NCBI GenBank assembly: GCA_041390125.1
Contig: JAWKQN010000020.1
Span: 20,395-84,394, forward strand
DNA from: Gemmatimonadota bacterium
Lineage (GTDB): Bacteria > Gemmatimonadota > Gemmatimonadetes > Longimicrobiales > Gaopeijiaceae
Length of the DNA: 64,000 nt
Direction: 5' to 3'
Shown: piece after piece, positions 49,283 through 57,090 of the stretch
Position numbering within the stretch: the first letter of the stretch is position 1
How the letters are laid out: every line of letters starts with the position of its first letter
Translations under genes and position numbers: made by a program
The notes under the pieces: model-generated
What the model saw: the letters and a program-made list of their open reading frames with translations, nothing else
Database searches by the model: none
What the model was told of the DNA's origin: nothing

Positions 49283-52006
49283 CTATTCGTCGCGGAGCGA
49301 CTCGGCCGGATCCAGCCGCGCGGCTCTGCGCGCCGGGATCCAGGCGGCCAGCAGCACCATGCCCAGCAGGAGCGCGCTGACGGTGCCGAGCGCGAGCGGA
49401 TCGTAGGGGCTCAGGTCCAGCAGCAGCGCGCGCAGCAGCCGCGAGAAGAACAGGGACAGCACACCGCCGATGATCAGCCCGGGCAGCGCGAGCAGGAAGC
49501 CGCCGCGGAGGAAGCGCAGCGCGACGGCGCGCCGATCGGCGCCCAGGGCCATGCGGATGCCGATCTCGCGGCGGCGCAGCCCCACCGAGTAGGACACCAC
49601 GCCGTAGATGCCGAGCCCGGACAGCAGCAGCGCGAGGGCGCCCAGGCCGGTGGTGAGCCAGGCGGCGATGCGCTGGGGGAGGATCCCCACCGACGTGTAC
49701 TGCTCGAGCGAGGTGACGGGGCTCAGCGAGAGATTGGGATCGAGACCGAGCAGGGTCTCCCGCACGCCGCGGACCACCGCGTCGCGGGGGGACGACGAGC
49801 GCACCACCACCTGCGTCCCGGCCGTCCAGCGCTGGGGGAGCGGGAAGTAGAGGAACGGCTCGGCGTCGTCGGTGATGAGCTGGTTCTTGGAGTCCGCGAC
49901 CACGCCCACCACCTCCCAGCGCTGGATCGCGAGCGTGTCCGCATCCCGTACGCGCAGGTCCACGAAGCGGCCGACCGCCGCGCGATCCGGCCAGGCGTCC
50001 CGCGCGAACGTCTCGGTGACGACGACGACCCGCGTGCCGCCCTCCACGTCGGAGGCGCGCAACGGCCGCCCCTGCCGTACCGGCATCTGCAGCGTCGCGA
50101 AATAGCCGTCCGACACCCGGTTGAAGTCCGTCGCGAACGGCGCGCGGTCGCCGTCGGCGAGCGTCCAGCCTTCGGGAATCACGGCCGTACCGGAGCTGGA
50201 CAGGTCGAGCGGGAGATCCGCCGCGAGCGCCGCATCCTCCACCCAGCTCTGACCGCGCAGCGCCTCCAGCAGGCGCGCCTGGAAGACCCGGCCGCGAGGC
50301 TCGTCGTAGCCATCGAGCGTCAGGTCCAGTGCGGTGACGTAGGCGCCCTCCGCCTCGAAGCCGGTCTCGATGTCGGAAGCGCGTTGCAACGAGCGCACGA
50401 AGAGGCCTGCGGCCACGAGCAGGATGAGCGAGAAGCCCACCTGCGCCGCAGCGAACACGACGCGCAGCCGACCGGCCCGCTGACTGCCGCCTCGGCCTTC
50501 GCCGCGGGCGCCGGTCGCCAGACCCGCACGCGTGGAACGCAGCGCGGGCAGCAACCCGAACACGAGCCCCGTGAGCAGGGTCACTGCAGCCGCGAACGCG
50601 AGCACGCGGGGATCGGGCGAGAGGCTGAGGCGCACCGGGACCGGGACCGGCAGGGCTTCCGGGCGCAGCCACGCCAGGGCGCGGTCGGCCAGGAAGACGC
50701 CCAGCCCGCCGCCCGCCGCGAACACCACCAGGGTCTCCACCGTGAGCTGCTGGATCAGGCGGGCGCGGCTCGCACCCAGGGCGAGCCGGACGCCCATCTC
50801 CCGCTCCCGTGCCGTGGCGCGCGCGAGGTACATGCCGGCGACGTTGGTGCACGTGACCAGGAGGATCAGCGCGACCATCCCGAGCAACGCGGTGAGGAAC
50901 AGCCGCACGCCGCCCCGCCCCGCGCCCGGGATGGGGCCCAGCGGCATTGCGCGGAAGCTGCGACGCGCGTTGCTCTCCGGGTAGGCGGTGGCCAGCCGCC
51001 CGGTGAGCGCGTCGAGCTGCTGTCGCAGCAGCTCCAGGGTGGCGTCGGGTGCCAGGAGGCCGATCGCCATGTGCCAGGACGCGTTCCTGCGGTTGAACTC
51101 GTCCGTACCCCCGTCGAGCAACGGAACCTGGCTGAGCGGGATGAAGACGTCCGGCTCGATCCCCACCATGTGGCCACGGAAGTCCGCCGGCGCGATGCCC
51201 ACGATGGTGTAGGGGTGGCGGTTCACGTGCAGCGTGGCGCCGACCGCGTCGGGATCGGCGCCCAGGCGGTCCTGCCAGTAGCGGTGGGAGAGCACCACCA
51301 CCGGGTGATCGCCCGTCGTGGCCGACTCGTCGGGCACGAGGTAGCGTCCCCGCGGCGGCGGGGCACCCAGGAGCGCGAAGTAGGAGGGCTCCACCGCGAA
51401 CGCGATCGCCCGCACCCCTTCGGCCTCCTGCGAGAGGCTCACCAGCTCGAAGCTGAACGCGGAGGTGCTGGCCAGCGCCGTGATCTGATCGCGCAGGTCG
51501 ACGTAGTCCGGATACGCGAAGGTGTCGAAGCCCCCTCCATCCTGCGCGCGACCCAGCTCCACGACCCGGTCGTAGTTGGCCACCCCCGGCAGCGGACGGA
51601 ACAGCAATGCGTTGGCGGCGCTGAACACCGTGGTATTGGCCGCGATGCCGATCGCCAGGGAGCCCGCCGCGATCAGTGTGAACGCGGGCGCGTGCCGCAG
51701 ACCGCGCAGCGCCAGCTTGAGATCCCGTCCCCAGTTCCCGATCACGTCCCGGCCTCCCGTGGGCTTGTGTTCTCCGGCGGGCCGGCGGGCCCGCAGGTCT
51801 CCCTTCCAGCGCTGCCGCACGCCTCCCGCGGCGAGGTCCAGCAGCCCGCGCGCACCCGCGGCGAGCAGCGCACCCGTGCCTTCCGCCTGCGCCCGGTCCA
51901 GCTCGCGCCGCCACACCCCGCGCATGTCGGCGCCGAAGCGGGCGCGGAACGCGGGCGGGTGCAGGCGCAGCAGGAGGTCCCAGAGGCGCTCCAGGAACCG
52001 CCTCAC
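49283..52006 (-). CDS. ABC transporter permease, ADOP/MacB-like
   Basis: A 907-residue permease paralogous in layout to the one at 24905. ADOP N-terminus (RLWDLLLRLHPPAFRARFGADMRGVWRREL); first MacB core after ALRGLRHAPAFTLIAAGSLAIGIAANTTVF; FtsX helices (LGMVALILLVTCTNVAGMYLARATAREREMG); and second module ending LGIYGVVSYSVGLRRREIGIRMALGADRR. No ATPase gene is adjacent. It is coupled by ATGA to the PadR gene upstream. The substrate is unknown. Confidence 0.9.
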   Translation of the reverse strand: MRRFLERLWDLLLRLHPPAFRARFGADMRGVWRRELDRAQAEGTGALLAAGARGLLDLAAGGVRQRWKGDLRARRPAGEHKPTGGRDVIGNWGRDLKLALRGLRHAPAFTLIAAGSLAIGIAANTTVFSAANALLFRPLPGVANYDRVVELGRAQDGGGFDTFAYPDYVDLRDQITALASTSAFSFELVSLSQEAEGVRAIAFAVEPSYFALLGAPPPRGRYLVPDESATTGDHPVVVLSHRYWQDRLGADPDAVGATLHVNRHPYTIVGIAPADFRGHMVGIEPDVFIPLSQVPLLDGGTDEFNRRNASWHMAIGLLAPDATLELLRQQLDALTGRLATAYPESNARRSFRAMPLGPIPGAGRGGVRLFLTALLGMVALILLVTCTNVAGMYLARATAREREMGVRLALGASRARLIQQLTVETLVVFAAGGGLGVFLADRALAWLRPEALPVPVPVRLSLSPDPRVLAFAAAVTLLTGLVFGLLPALRSTRAGLATGARGEGRGGSQRAGRLRVVFAAAQVGFSLILLVAAGLFVRSLQRASDIETGFEAEGAYVTALDLTLDGYDEPRGRVFQARLLEALRGQSWVEDAALAADLPLDLSSSGTAVIPEGWTLADGDRAPFATDFNRVSDGYFATLQMPVRQGRPLRASDVEGGTRVVVVTETFARDAWPDRAAVGRFVDLRVRDADTLAIQRWEVVGVVADSKNQLITDDAEPFLYFPLPQRWTAGTQVVVRSSSPRDAVVRGVRETLLGLDPNLSLSPVTSLEQYTSVGILPQRIAAWLTTGLGALALLLSGLGIYGVVSYSVGLRRREIGIRMALGADRRAVALRFLRGGFLLALPGLIIGGVLSLFFSRLLRALLLDLSPYDPLALGTVSALLLGMVLLAAWIPARRAARLDPAESLRDE

Positions 52007-52356
52007 ACCGCCTCCCTGGAATCCAGCAGCCGCCGGCGGCGGGCGACGTCCAGCGTGGCCTCCAGCCGCTCCAGCTCCGCGATGAGGACGGCGCGGCCCT
52101 CCGCCGTCAGCGCGTGCACGTTGCGTCTGCCGCCCGGCTGCGGCGGATCATCGGCGTCGGCTTCCTCGATCCAGCCGGCCTCCTCCAGGTCCCGGAGCGA
52201 GCCGTACAGGGTGGCCGGCCAGAGCTTCATGGCGCCGTCCGTCCGTTCCAGCACCTCCTCCATGATGGCGGCGCCGTGGAGCGGACCCCGCGACAGGGCC
52301 AGCAGGATCTGGAACCACTGCGGCTTGAGCAGGTCGGGCACGGACGTCTCCGGCAT
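52003..52356 (-). CDS. PadR family transcriptional regulator
   Basis: A 117-residue repressor: LKPQWFQILLALSRGPLHGAAIMEEVLERT, LWPATLYGSLRDLEEAGWIEE, RRNVHALTAEGRAVLIAELE and a helical dimerisation tail ending RRRRLLDSREAV. It controls the permease gene that overlaps it by four bases. The start ATG lies only five bases from a 26-bp near-palindrome, so the transcript is probably very short-leadered or leaderless and autorepressed. Confidence 0.9.
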   Translation of the reverse strand: MPETSVPDLLKPQWFQILLALSRGPLHGAAIMEEVLERTDGAMKLWPATLYGSLRDLEEAGWIEEADADDPPQPGGRRNVHALTAEGRAVLIAELERLEATLDVARRRRLLDSREAV

Positions 52357-52361
52357 CCAGG

Positions 52362-52387
52362 GTATCTGTATCGATCGATATAGATAC
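52362..52387. promoter_or_regulatory. PadR operator, 26-bp near-perfect palindrome
   Basis: GTATCT-x-TATCGA and TCGATA-x-AGATAC face each other with a single mismatched pair. It begins five bases upstream of the PadR start codon and includes TATATC/TATCTA elements that could serve as -10. It differs in sequence from the candidate site of the other PadR gene (28003-28030), so the two regulators probably do not cross-talk. Confidence 0.7.
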
Positions 52388-52526
52388 AGACGTACCGGAG
52401 TGCAGGCGGGTTTCAGGACGGGGCGGGCGGATCCGGTGGCGGACCGGAGCGGGGTCCCGCACTCTCCCCGTGGCGTCCGCGCGAGGGCCGGACGGCAGCC
52501 CGGGCGCGATCAGGAGCGGGAAGCGG

Positions 52527-53120
52527 ATGTGGGACGAACGGTACAGCGAGGACGGCTGGTTCTACGGCACCGAGCCCAACGACTTCCTGCGCGAGCAGGT
52601 GGCGCGGATTCCCGCGGGTGGGCGAGTGCTGAGCCTGGGCGACGGGGAGGGTCGCAATGGCGTGTTCCTGGCCGAACGCGGCTACGCCCTCACCGGTGTG
52701 GACGCTTCCGCGGTGGGCGTGCGGAAGGCGCGGGCCCTGGCGCAGGCCCGGGGCGTGACCGGGACCTGGATCCACGCCGACCTTGCCGACTTCGACCTCG
52801 GCACGGCGAGCTGGGACGGCATCGTCTCCATCTTCTGCCACCTGCCACGCGCCCTGCGCGTCGATGTCCTCCGCCGCGTCGTGCGTGGACTGGCCCCGGG
52901 CGGCGTCTTCCTGCTCGAGGCCTACACGCCGGACCAGCTCCGCTACGGCACCGGAGGCCCACCGGACGTCGATCTGCTGGTCTCGGCCTCGGACCTGGAG
53001 GCTGAGCTTCAGGGTCTGCGCTTCCTCCATCTGGCCGAGCTGGAGCGCGAGGTCATCGAGGGCGAGCGGCACTCGGGCCTCTCGGCGGTGGTGCAGGCGG
53101 TCGCGATGAAGGAGGGGTAG
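52527..53120 (+). CDS. Class I SAM methyltransferase (TehB-like)
   Basis: A 197-residue cytosolic enzyme: MWDERYSEDGWFYGTEPNDFL (the family opening), RVLSLGDGEGRNGVFLAERG (SAM loop), VTGVDASA-like LTGVDASAVGVRKARAL, then WDGIVSIFCHLPRALRVDVL and PGGVFLLEAYTPDQLRYGTGGP. This is the tellurite-resistance TehB-type/thiopurine-like group, with substrates largely unknown. ATG 52527 with AGGAG at 52512-52516; in-frame codons upstream look non-coding. Confidence 0.85.
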   Translation: MWDERYSEDGWFYGTEPNDFLREQVARIPAGGRVLSLGDGEGRNGVFLAERGYALTGVDASAVGVRKARALAQARGVTGTWIHADLADFDLGTASWDGIVSIFCHLPRALRVDVLRRVVRGLAPGGVFLLEAYTPDQLRYGTGGPPDVDLLVSASDLEAELQGLRFLHLAELEREVIEGERHSGLSAVVQAVAMKEG

Positions 53121-53134
53121 GCGGAAGGCAAGCA

Positions 53135-53163
53135 GCCGCATCCCCCGCCGAGGCGGATGCGGC
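53135..53163. terminator. Stem-loop after the methyltransferase gene
   Basis: GCCGCATCC and GGATGCGGC form a perfect 9-bp stem with an 11-base loop between the convergent methyltransferase and glutamate-synthase-like genes. There is no U-tract. A bidirectional terminator or RNA end-stabilising hairpin is possible. Confidence 0.4.
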
Positions 53164-53266
53164 CGTTCCGGCGTCCGCGCACGGGGTGGCGGGTGACGAC
53201 TCCCGATCCACCCGCGTGCGCGGTGGGGGGGGAAGGCCGGCAGGCCTTCCGGAACAATGTTGCCGA

Positions 53267-54856
53267 TCAGGCGCTGCGGCGGGCCGCGTCGCCTTCGTGG
53301 CCCAGGTAGCCGCGTTCGCCCGCGGGGTCTCCGCCGCGCAGCAGCCCGAGCAGCCGGGTGCGGTCGTCCGGCGCCGGTAGCCCCCAGCCCCGCTCGTAGC
53401 CGAACACGGTATCGACCGTCTTCGCACCGAAGTGGCCGTCGAGCAGCTCGAGGTGATCGCCGGTCACCAGGCCGGGATGGGCTACGCCACACGTGCGGCT
53501 GAGCCACAGCAGCTCCTTGCGCAACGTCACGATGTAGTTGGCGAGCCGCGCCGCCTTGTCCGTCGGATCGAGCCCGCGCATGAGCCACGCGCTCTGCGTG
53601 GCCACCCCCGCGGGACAGTGCCCCGTGTGGCAGCGTTGCGCCTGGATGCACCCGATCGAGAGCATGGCTTCGCGCGCCACGGCGATCATGTCGCATCCGA
53701 GCGCGAAGCCCAGCAGCGCGGTCTCGGGGAAGCCGAGCTTGCCCGAGCCCACCCAGGTCACCCGGTCCGCCACTCCGGCTTCGACGAAGGTGCGATACAC
53801 GCGCGAGAAGCCGAGCTTGAACGGCAGCGCCACGTGGTCCGCGAAGACCAGCGGCGCCGCGCCGGTGCCGCCCTCACCGCCGTCGACGGTGATGAAGTCC
53901 ACCCCGCGGTCTCCCCGCGCCATGAGGTCCGCCAGCTCACGCCAGAACACGAGGTCTCCGACCGCGGCCTTGATGCCCACGGGCACACCGGTCCGCTCCG
54001 CGATCCGCTCCACGAAGTCCAACATGGAGTCGGCGTCCTTGAACGCCGAGTGGCGCGCCGGGCTCACACAGTCCTGGCCAGCGGGCACCCCCCGGATGCG
54101 GGCGATCTCCTCGGACACCTTGGCGGCCGGCAGCACGCCGCCCAGGCCGGGCTTTGCGCCCTGGCTCAGCTTGATTTCGATGGCGCGCACCCGATGCTCG
54201 TCCATGCGCTCGAGGAGGCGTGCCTCGCTGAAGCGGCCCAGCTCGTCGCGTGCGCCGAAGTAGCCCGTGCCGAGCTGCCAGATGAGGTCGGCACCGTGGT
54301 CGTGGTGCGGGCCCACACCGCCTTCCCCGGTGTTGTGCAGGCAACCCGCCAACGCCGAGCCGCGATTGATGGCCTCGACGGCCCGTGCCGAGAGCGCCCC
54401 GAAGCTCATCCCCGACACGTACACGGCCGAGTCGGGGCGGAAGGCGCGGGCGCGTCCCCGCGGACCCCCCAGCACCTTGGCGGCCGGGATCCAGTAGTGG
54501 TGCGCACCCGGGCCGTCGTGCGCCGCCAGGGCGTCCGCGTCGGGATCGCCGAGCGCGGCGTGCTTGATGATCAGGAAGTTGGGATCGTCCTCGACCCGCT
54601 CGTCCGTGCCGAAGCCGAAGTAGTTGTTCTGGCCCTTGGCCGATGCGTACACCCAGCGGCGCTGCGCCCGCGAGAACGGACGCTCCTCCGTGTTGGAGGT
54701 GACGATGTACTGCCGCAGCTCCGGCCCCACCGCCTCCAACCAGTATCGGAAATGCCCGATGATGGGGAAGTTGCGGCGGATCGCATGGCGCGTCTGCGTC
54801 ATGTCGTGGATCGCCACGACCAGCAGCACGCCGACGACCGTGAGCAGGATCCACAT
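53267..54856 (-). CDS. FMN-binding glutamate synthase family protein
   Basis: A 529-residue protein with one N-terminal membrane helix (MWILLTVVGVLLVVAIHDM) and the glutamate-synthase central/FMN barrel: AVYVSGMSFGALSARAVEAI, HNTGEGGVGPHHDHGADLIW, AIEIKLSQGAKPGLGGVLPA, DFITVDGGEGGTGAAPLVFADHV and IGCIQAQRCHTGHCPAGVATQ (three Cys for a 3Fe-4S cluster). It lacks the glutaminase domain, so it is not a full GltB. Membrane-anchored relatives are widespread and of unknown substrate. Start ATG at 54854-54856. Confidence 0.9.
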   Translation of the reverse strand: MWILLTVVGVLLVVAIHDMTQTRHAIRRNFPIIGHFRYWLEAVGPELRQYIVTSNTEERPFSRAQRRWVYASAKGQNNYFGFGTDERVEDDPNFLIIKHAALGDPDADALAAHDGPGAHHYWIPAAKVLGGPRGRARAFRPDSAVYVSGMSFGALSARAVEAINRGSALAGCLHNTGEGGVGPHHDHGADLIWQLGTGYFGARDELGRFSEARLLERMDEHRVRAIEIKLSQGAKPGLGGVLPAAKVSEEIARIRGVPAGQDCVSPARHSAFKDADSMLDFVERIAERTGVPVGIKAAVGDLVFWRELADLMARGDRGVDFITVDGGEGGTGAAPLVFADHVALPFKLGFSRVYRTFVEAGVADRVTWVGSGKLGFPETALLGFALGCDMIAVAREAMLSIGCIQAQRCHTGHCPAGVATQSAWLMRGLDPTDKAARLANYIVTLRKELLWLSRTCGVAHPGLVTGDHLELLDGHFGAKTVDTVFGYERGWGLPAPDDRTRLLGLLRGGDPAGERGYLGHEGDAARRSA

Positions 54857-55089
54857 GGCAGCGCCTCGCGCGTAGGGGTGGGTCCGGCCGCCACCGCGGG
54901 CGCCCGGACGTCTTCCCTCCGGAGTGTCGGCGCGCGGGGGCCTCGGCTTGACCGGCGCGACAGCGGCGCGCGGCGCGGTGTGCAGCCCGCGCGCGCGTGC
55001 CAGGCCGGCGCGGGCGCGGCTGACCCGCACTGGCGGCGCGGCCCCGCCCGCCTTCAGTTGGCCGGACCTCCAGCCCCCGAGCCGCCGTC

Positions 55090-56265
55090 ATGGTGAACCG
55101 CCGCGATTTCCTGGTCCGCTCCGCCGTCCTGGCGGGGACGGCCTCCTTCCGTCCCTGGCCCGACGCGCTGGCCGCCGCCCAGGCCCTGCCTTCGCTCGAG
55201 GGCACGCTCGTCATCAACGCGCTGGGCGGCATCTCCAACCCCAACCTGCGCACGGTCGGGGACACCGCCGCCGGGCTCGGGCCCGATCCCGAAGCGTCGG
55301 CCCGGGCGCTCGACCCCCGCGCCCTGCGCGACGCGGTCGCCTCGGGCACCACGGCCCTGAACGTCACCCTGGGCTACGTCTCGGGTCCGATGGAGCCGTT
55401 CGAGTACACCGTGGAGCAGATCGGCGTGTGGGAGGCCATCGTGCGCCGGCACCCGGAGCTACGGAAGGTCTGGACGGCCGACGACATCACCGCCGCACAG
55501 CGGGAAGGGCGGGTGGGGATCATCTTCGGATTCCAGAACGCCGCCATGGTGGGCGAGCGGGTGGAGCGCGTCGATCTGTTCGCGGACCTGGGGGTGCGCA
55601 TCGTCCAGCTGACCTACAACCCGCGCAACCAGATCGGAGACGGCTCCATGGAGGTGGGCAACCGTGGCTTGACCGACTTCGGGCGCGAGGTGCTCGCCCG
55701 GCTGCACACGAACCGCCTCCTCGTGGACCTGAGCCATTCCGGCGAGCGCACCTGCCTGGACGCCATCGCCGCGTCCCCCGGCCCGATCGCGATCACCCAC
55801 ACGGGCTGCCGGGCGCTGACCGACCTGCCCCGCAACAAGACGGACGAGGAGCTGCGCCGGCTGGCGGACAAGGGCGGAGTGGCCGGCATCTACTTCATGC
55901 CGTTCCTGCACCCCGACGGACAGGCCCGCGCCGAAGACGTGGTGCGCCACATCGAGCACGCCGTCGACGTCTGCGGCGAGGACCACGTGGGCATCGGCAC
56001 GGACGGCGGGACCACGCAGGTGGACGACATGGAGGCGTATCGCGCCGTGATCCGCGAGGAGATCCGGCAGCGCGCGGCCGCCGGCATCGGTGCGACGGGC
56101 GAATCGGCGGACGTGGTCCCCATGATCCCCGACCTGCAGGGCCCGGATCAGTTCCGGAAGCTGGCGGCGCTGCTGCGCGGGCGCGGCCATCCCTGGAGCC
56201 GGATCGAGAAGATCCTGGGCGGTAATTTCAATCGTCTGTTCCGCGAGGTGTGGCCCACCGTGTGA
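55090..56265 (+). CDS. Atypical M19 membrane-dipeptidase family protein, Tat-exported
   Basis: A 391-residue TIM-barrel protein. Tat signal NRRDFLVRSAVLAGTASF. The barrel matches peptidase M19 (LLVDLSHSGERTCLDAI, IAITHTGCRALTDLPRNKTD, VGIGTDGGTTQVDDMEAY, and the closing KILGGNFNRLFREVW). The second-metal His residues in DLSHSG and THTG are present, but the first strand reads INALGGISNPN without the usual H-x-D, and the bridging Glu position reads FGFQNA with Gln. It may bind one metal or none, so dipeptidase activity is uncertain. Confidence 0.8.
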   Translation: MVNRRDFLVRSAVLAGTASFRPWPDALAAAQALPSLEGTLVINALGGISNPNLRTVGDTAAGLGPDPEASARALDPRALRDAVASGTTALNVTLGYVSGPMEPFEYTVEQIGVWEAIVRRHPELRKVWTADDITAAQREGRVGIIFGFQNAAMVGERVERVDLFADLGVRIVQLTYNPRNQIGDGSMEVGNRGLTDFGREVLARLHTNRLLVDLSHSGERTCLDAIAASPGPIAITHTGCRALTDLPRNKTDEELRRLADKGGVAGIYFMPFLHPDGQARAEDVVRHIEHAVDVCGEDHVGIGTDGGTTQVDDMEAYRAVIREEIRQRAAAGIGATGESADVVPMIPDLQGPDQFRKLAALLRGRGHPWSRIEKILGGNFNRLFREVWPTV

Positions 56266-56399
56266 GCGGCGGCTCACGTCCGGCGCGACGCGCACCGCTG
56301 CTCCGCCCCTGCTGTGACCGGCGGCCCCCGTTGTCGGTCCAGAGCCGGAGATCTATGGTTTTTCTGTCGCAGTCATCGGACGCTCAACAAGGTGGGCCT

Positions 56400-56939
56400 G
56401 TGAGGGGAACGCGGATTGTACGACTCGGCATCCTCCTGATCGCGTCGGGGTCCTCGCTGGCGGGGTGTGCAGCGGGACGCCCGTGGGGGTTCTCGCCGCT
56501 CGCGGGCATCGATGTCGACGCCGAGGAGCTGTTCGTCGGCGCCGACGCCTGGGTGCCGCTGGAGCAGAGCCTCGGCGCAGGGGAGCTGTTCTTCGTGCCC
56601 GGGTTCGACTGGTACCCGTTCCTGGGCGAGGACGTGGGCGGCATCAACGTGGACGCGTCCCTCTGGGGCGTGAACGGCGACCTGGTGTGGGCGTTCGGTG
56701 GCGACTCCTTCGCGCCGTTCGTCCGCGGCGGCCTGGCCTTGCGCCGCTCGTCGAGCGAGGTGAACAACCTCGGCCGCGAGACCATGACCGACTTCGCGTT
56801 CGACTTCGGTGCCGGAGGCTTCCTGGGCGGCGATCCCATGGGCAGCCGTCCGTTCGGGCAGGTGGGTCTGCTCCTCGGAGACGGGTCCAGCCTCTACCTG
56901 AGCGCCGGCTACCGCCTGCAGCTCGGCGGCACCCCCTGA
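56400..56939 (+). CDS. Lipoprotein with small beta-barrel-like body
   Basis: A 179-residue protein: GTG 56400 with AAGGTGG just upstream, signal IVRLGILLIASGSSLAGC. The rest alternates Gly/aromatic strands (AGELFFVPGFDWYPFLG, VWAFGGDSFAPFVRGGLALR, TDFAFDFGAGGFLGG) and ends LYLSAGYRLQLGGTP, like eight-strand outer-membrane barrels. No named family recognised. It is followed seven bases later by a strong hairpin, so it is probably a single-gene unit. Confidence 0.65.
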   Translation: MRGTRIVRLGILLIASGSSLAGCAAGRPWGFSPLAGIDVDAEELFVGADAWVPLEQSLGAGELFFVPGFDWYPFLGEDVGGINVDASLWGVNGDLVWAFGGDSFAPFVRGGLALRRSSSEVNNLGRETMTDFAFDFGAGGFLGGDPMGSRPFGQVGLLLGDGSSLYLSAGYRLQLGGTP

Positions 56940-56945
56940 GCGGGC

Positions 56946-56975
56946 GGAGGCCTCCCCGGCTCCGGGGAGGCCTCC
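56946..56975. terminator. Strong GC hairpin after the lipoprotein gene
   Basis: GGAGGCCTCCCCGG and its exact complement (14 pairs on paper, 2-base centre) form a very stable hairpin right after the stop. A second small palindrome (AGACC-GG-GGTCT) follows. There is no U-tract. Confidence 0.5.
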
Positions 56976-57090
56976 AGACCGGGGTCTCGTCTCCCTGACC
57001 GGACGAGGCGTCCGCGCGCGTCAGACTGGCGACGTCCGGTCGGGTCGGGCATCTTCAAGGATTGGGCTTCCGACCGGAACCGGGGGTGTG

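Noticed and set aside
47108..53005. A plus-strand open frame of nearly 2,000 codons running over the DUF5916, permease, PadR and methyltransferase genes
   Set aside because: It is a by-product of very high G+C in the third positions of the real genes. Its translation is Arg/Gly/Ala/Pro-rich with no domains, while other frames carry recognisable families.
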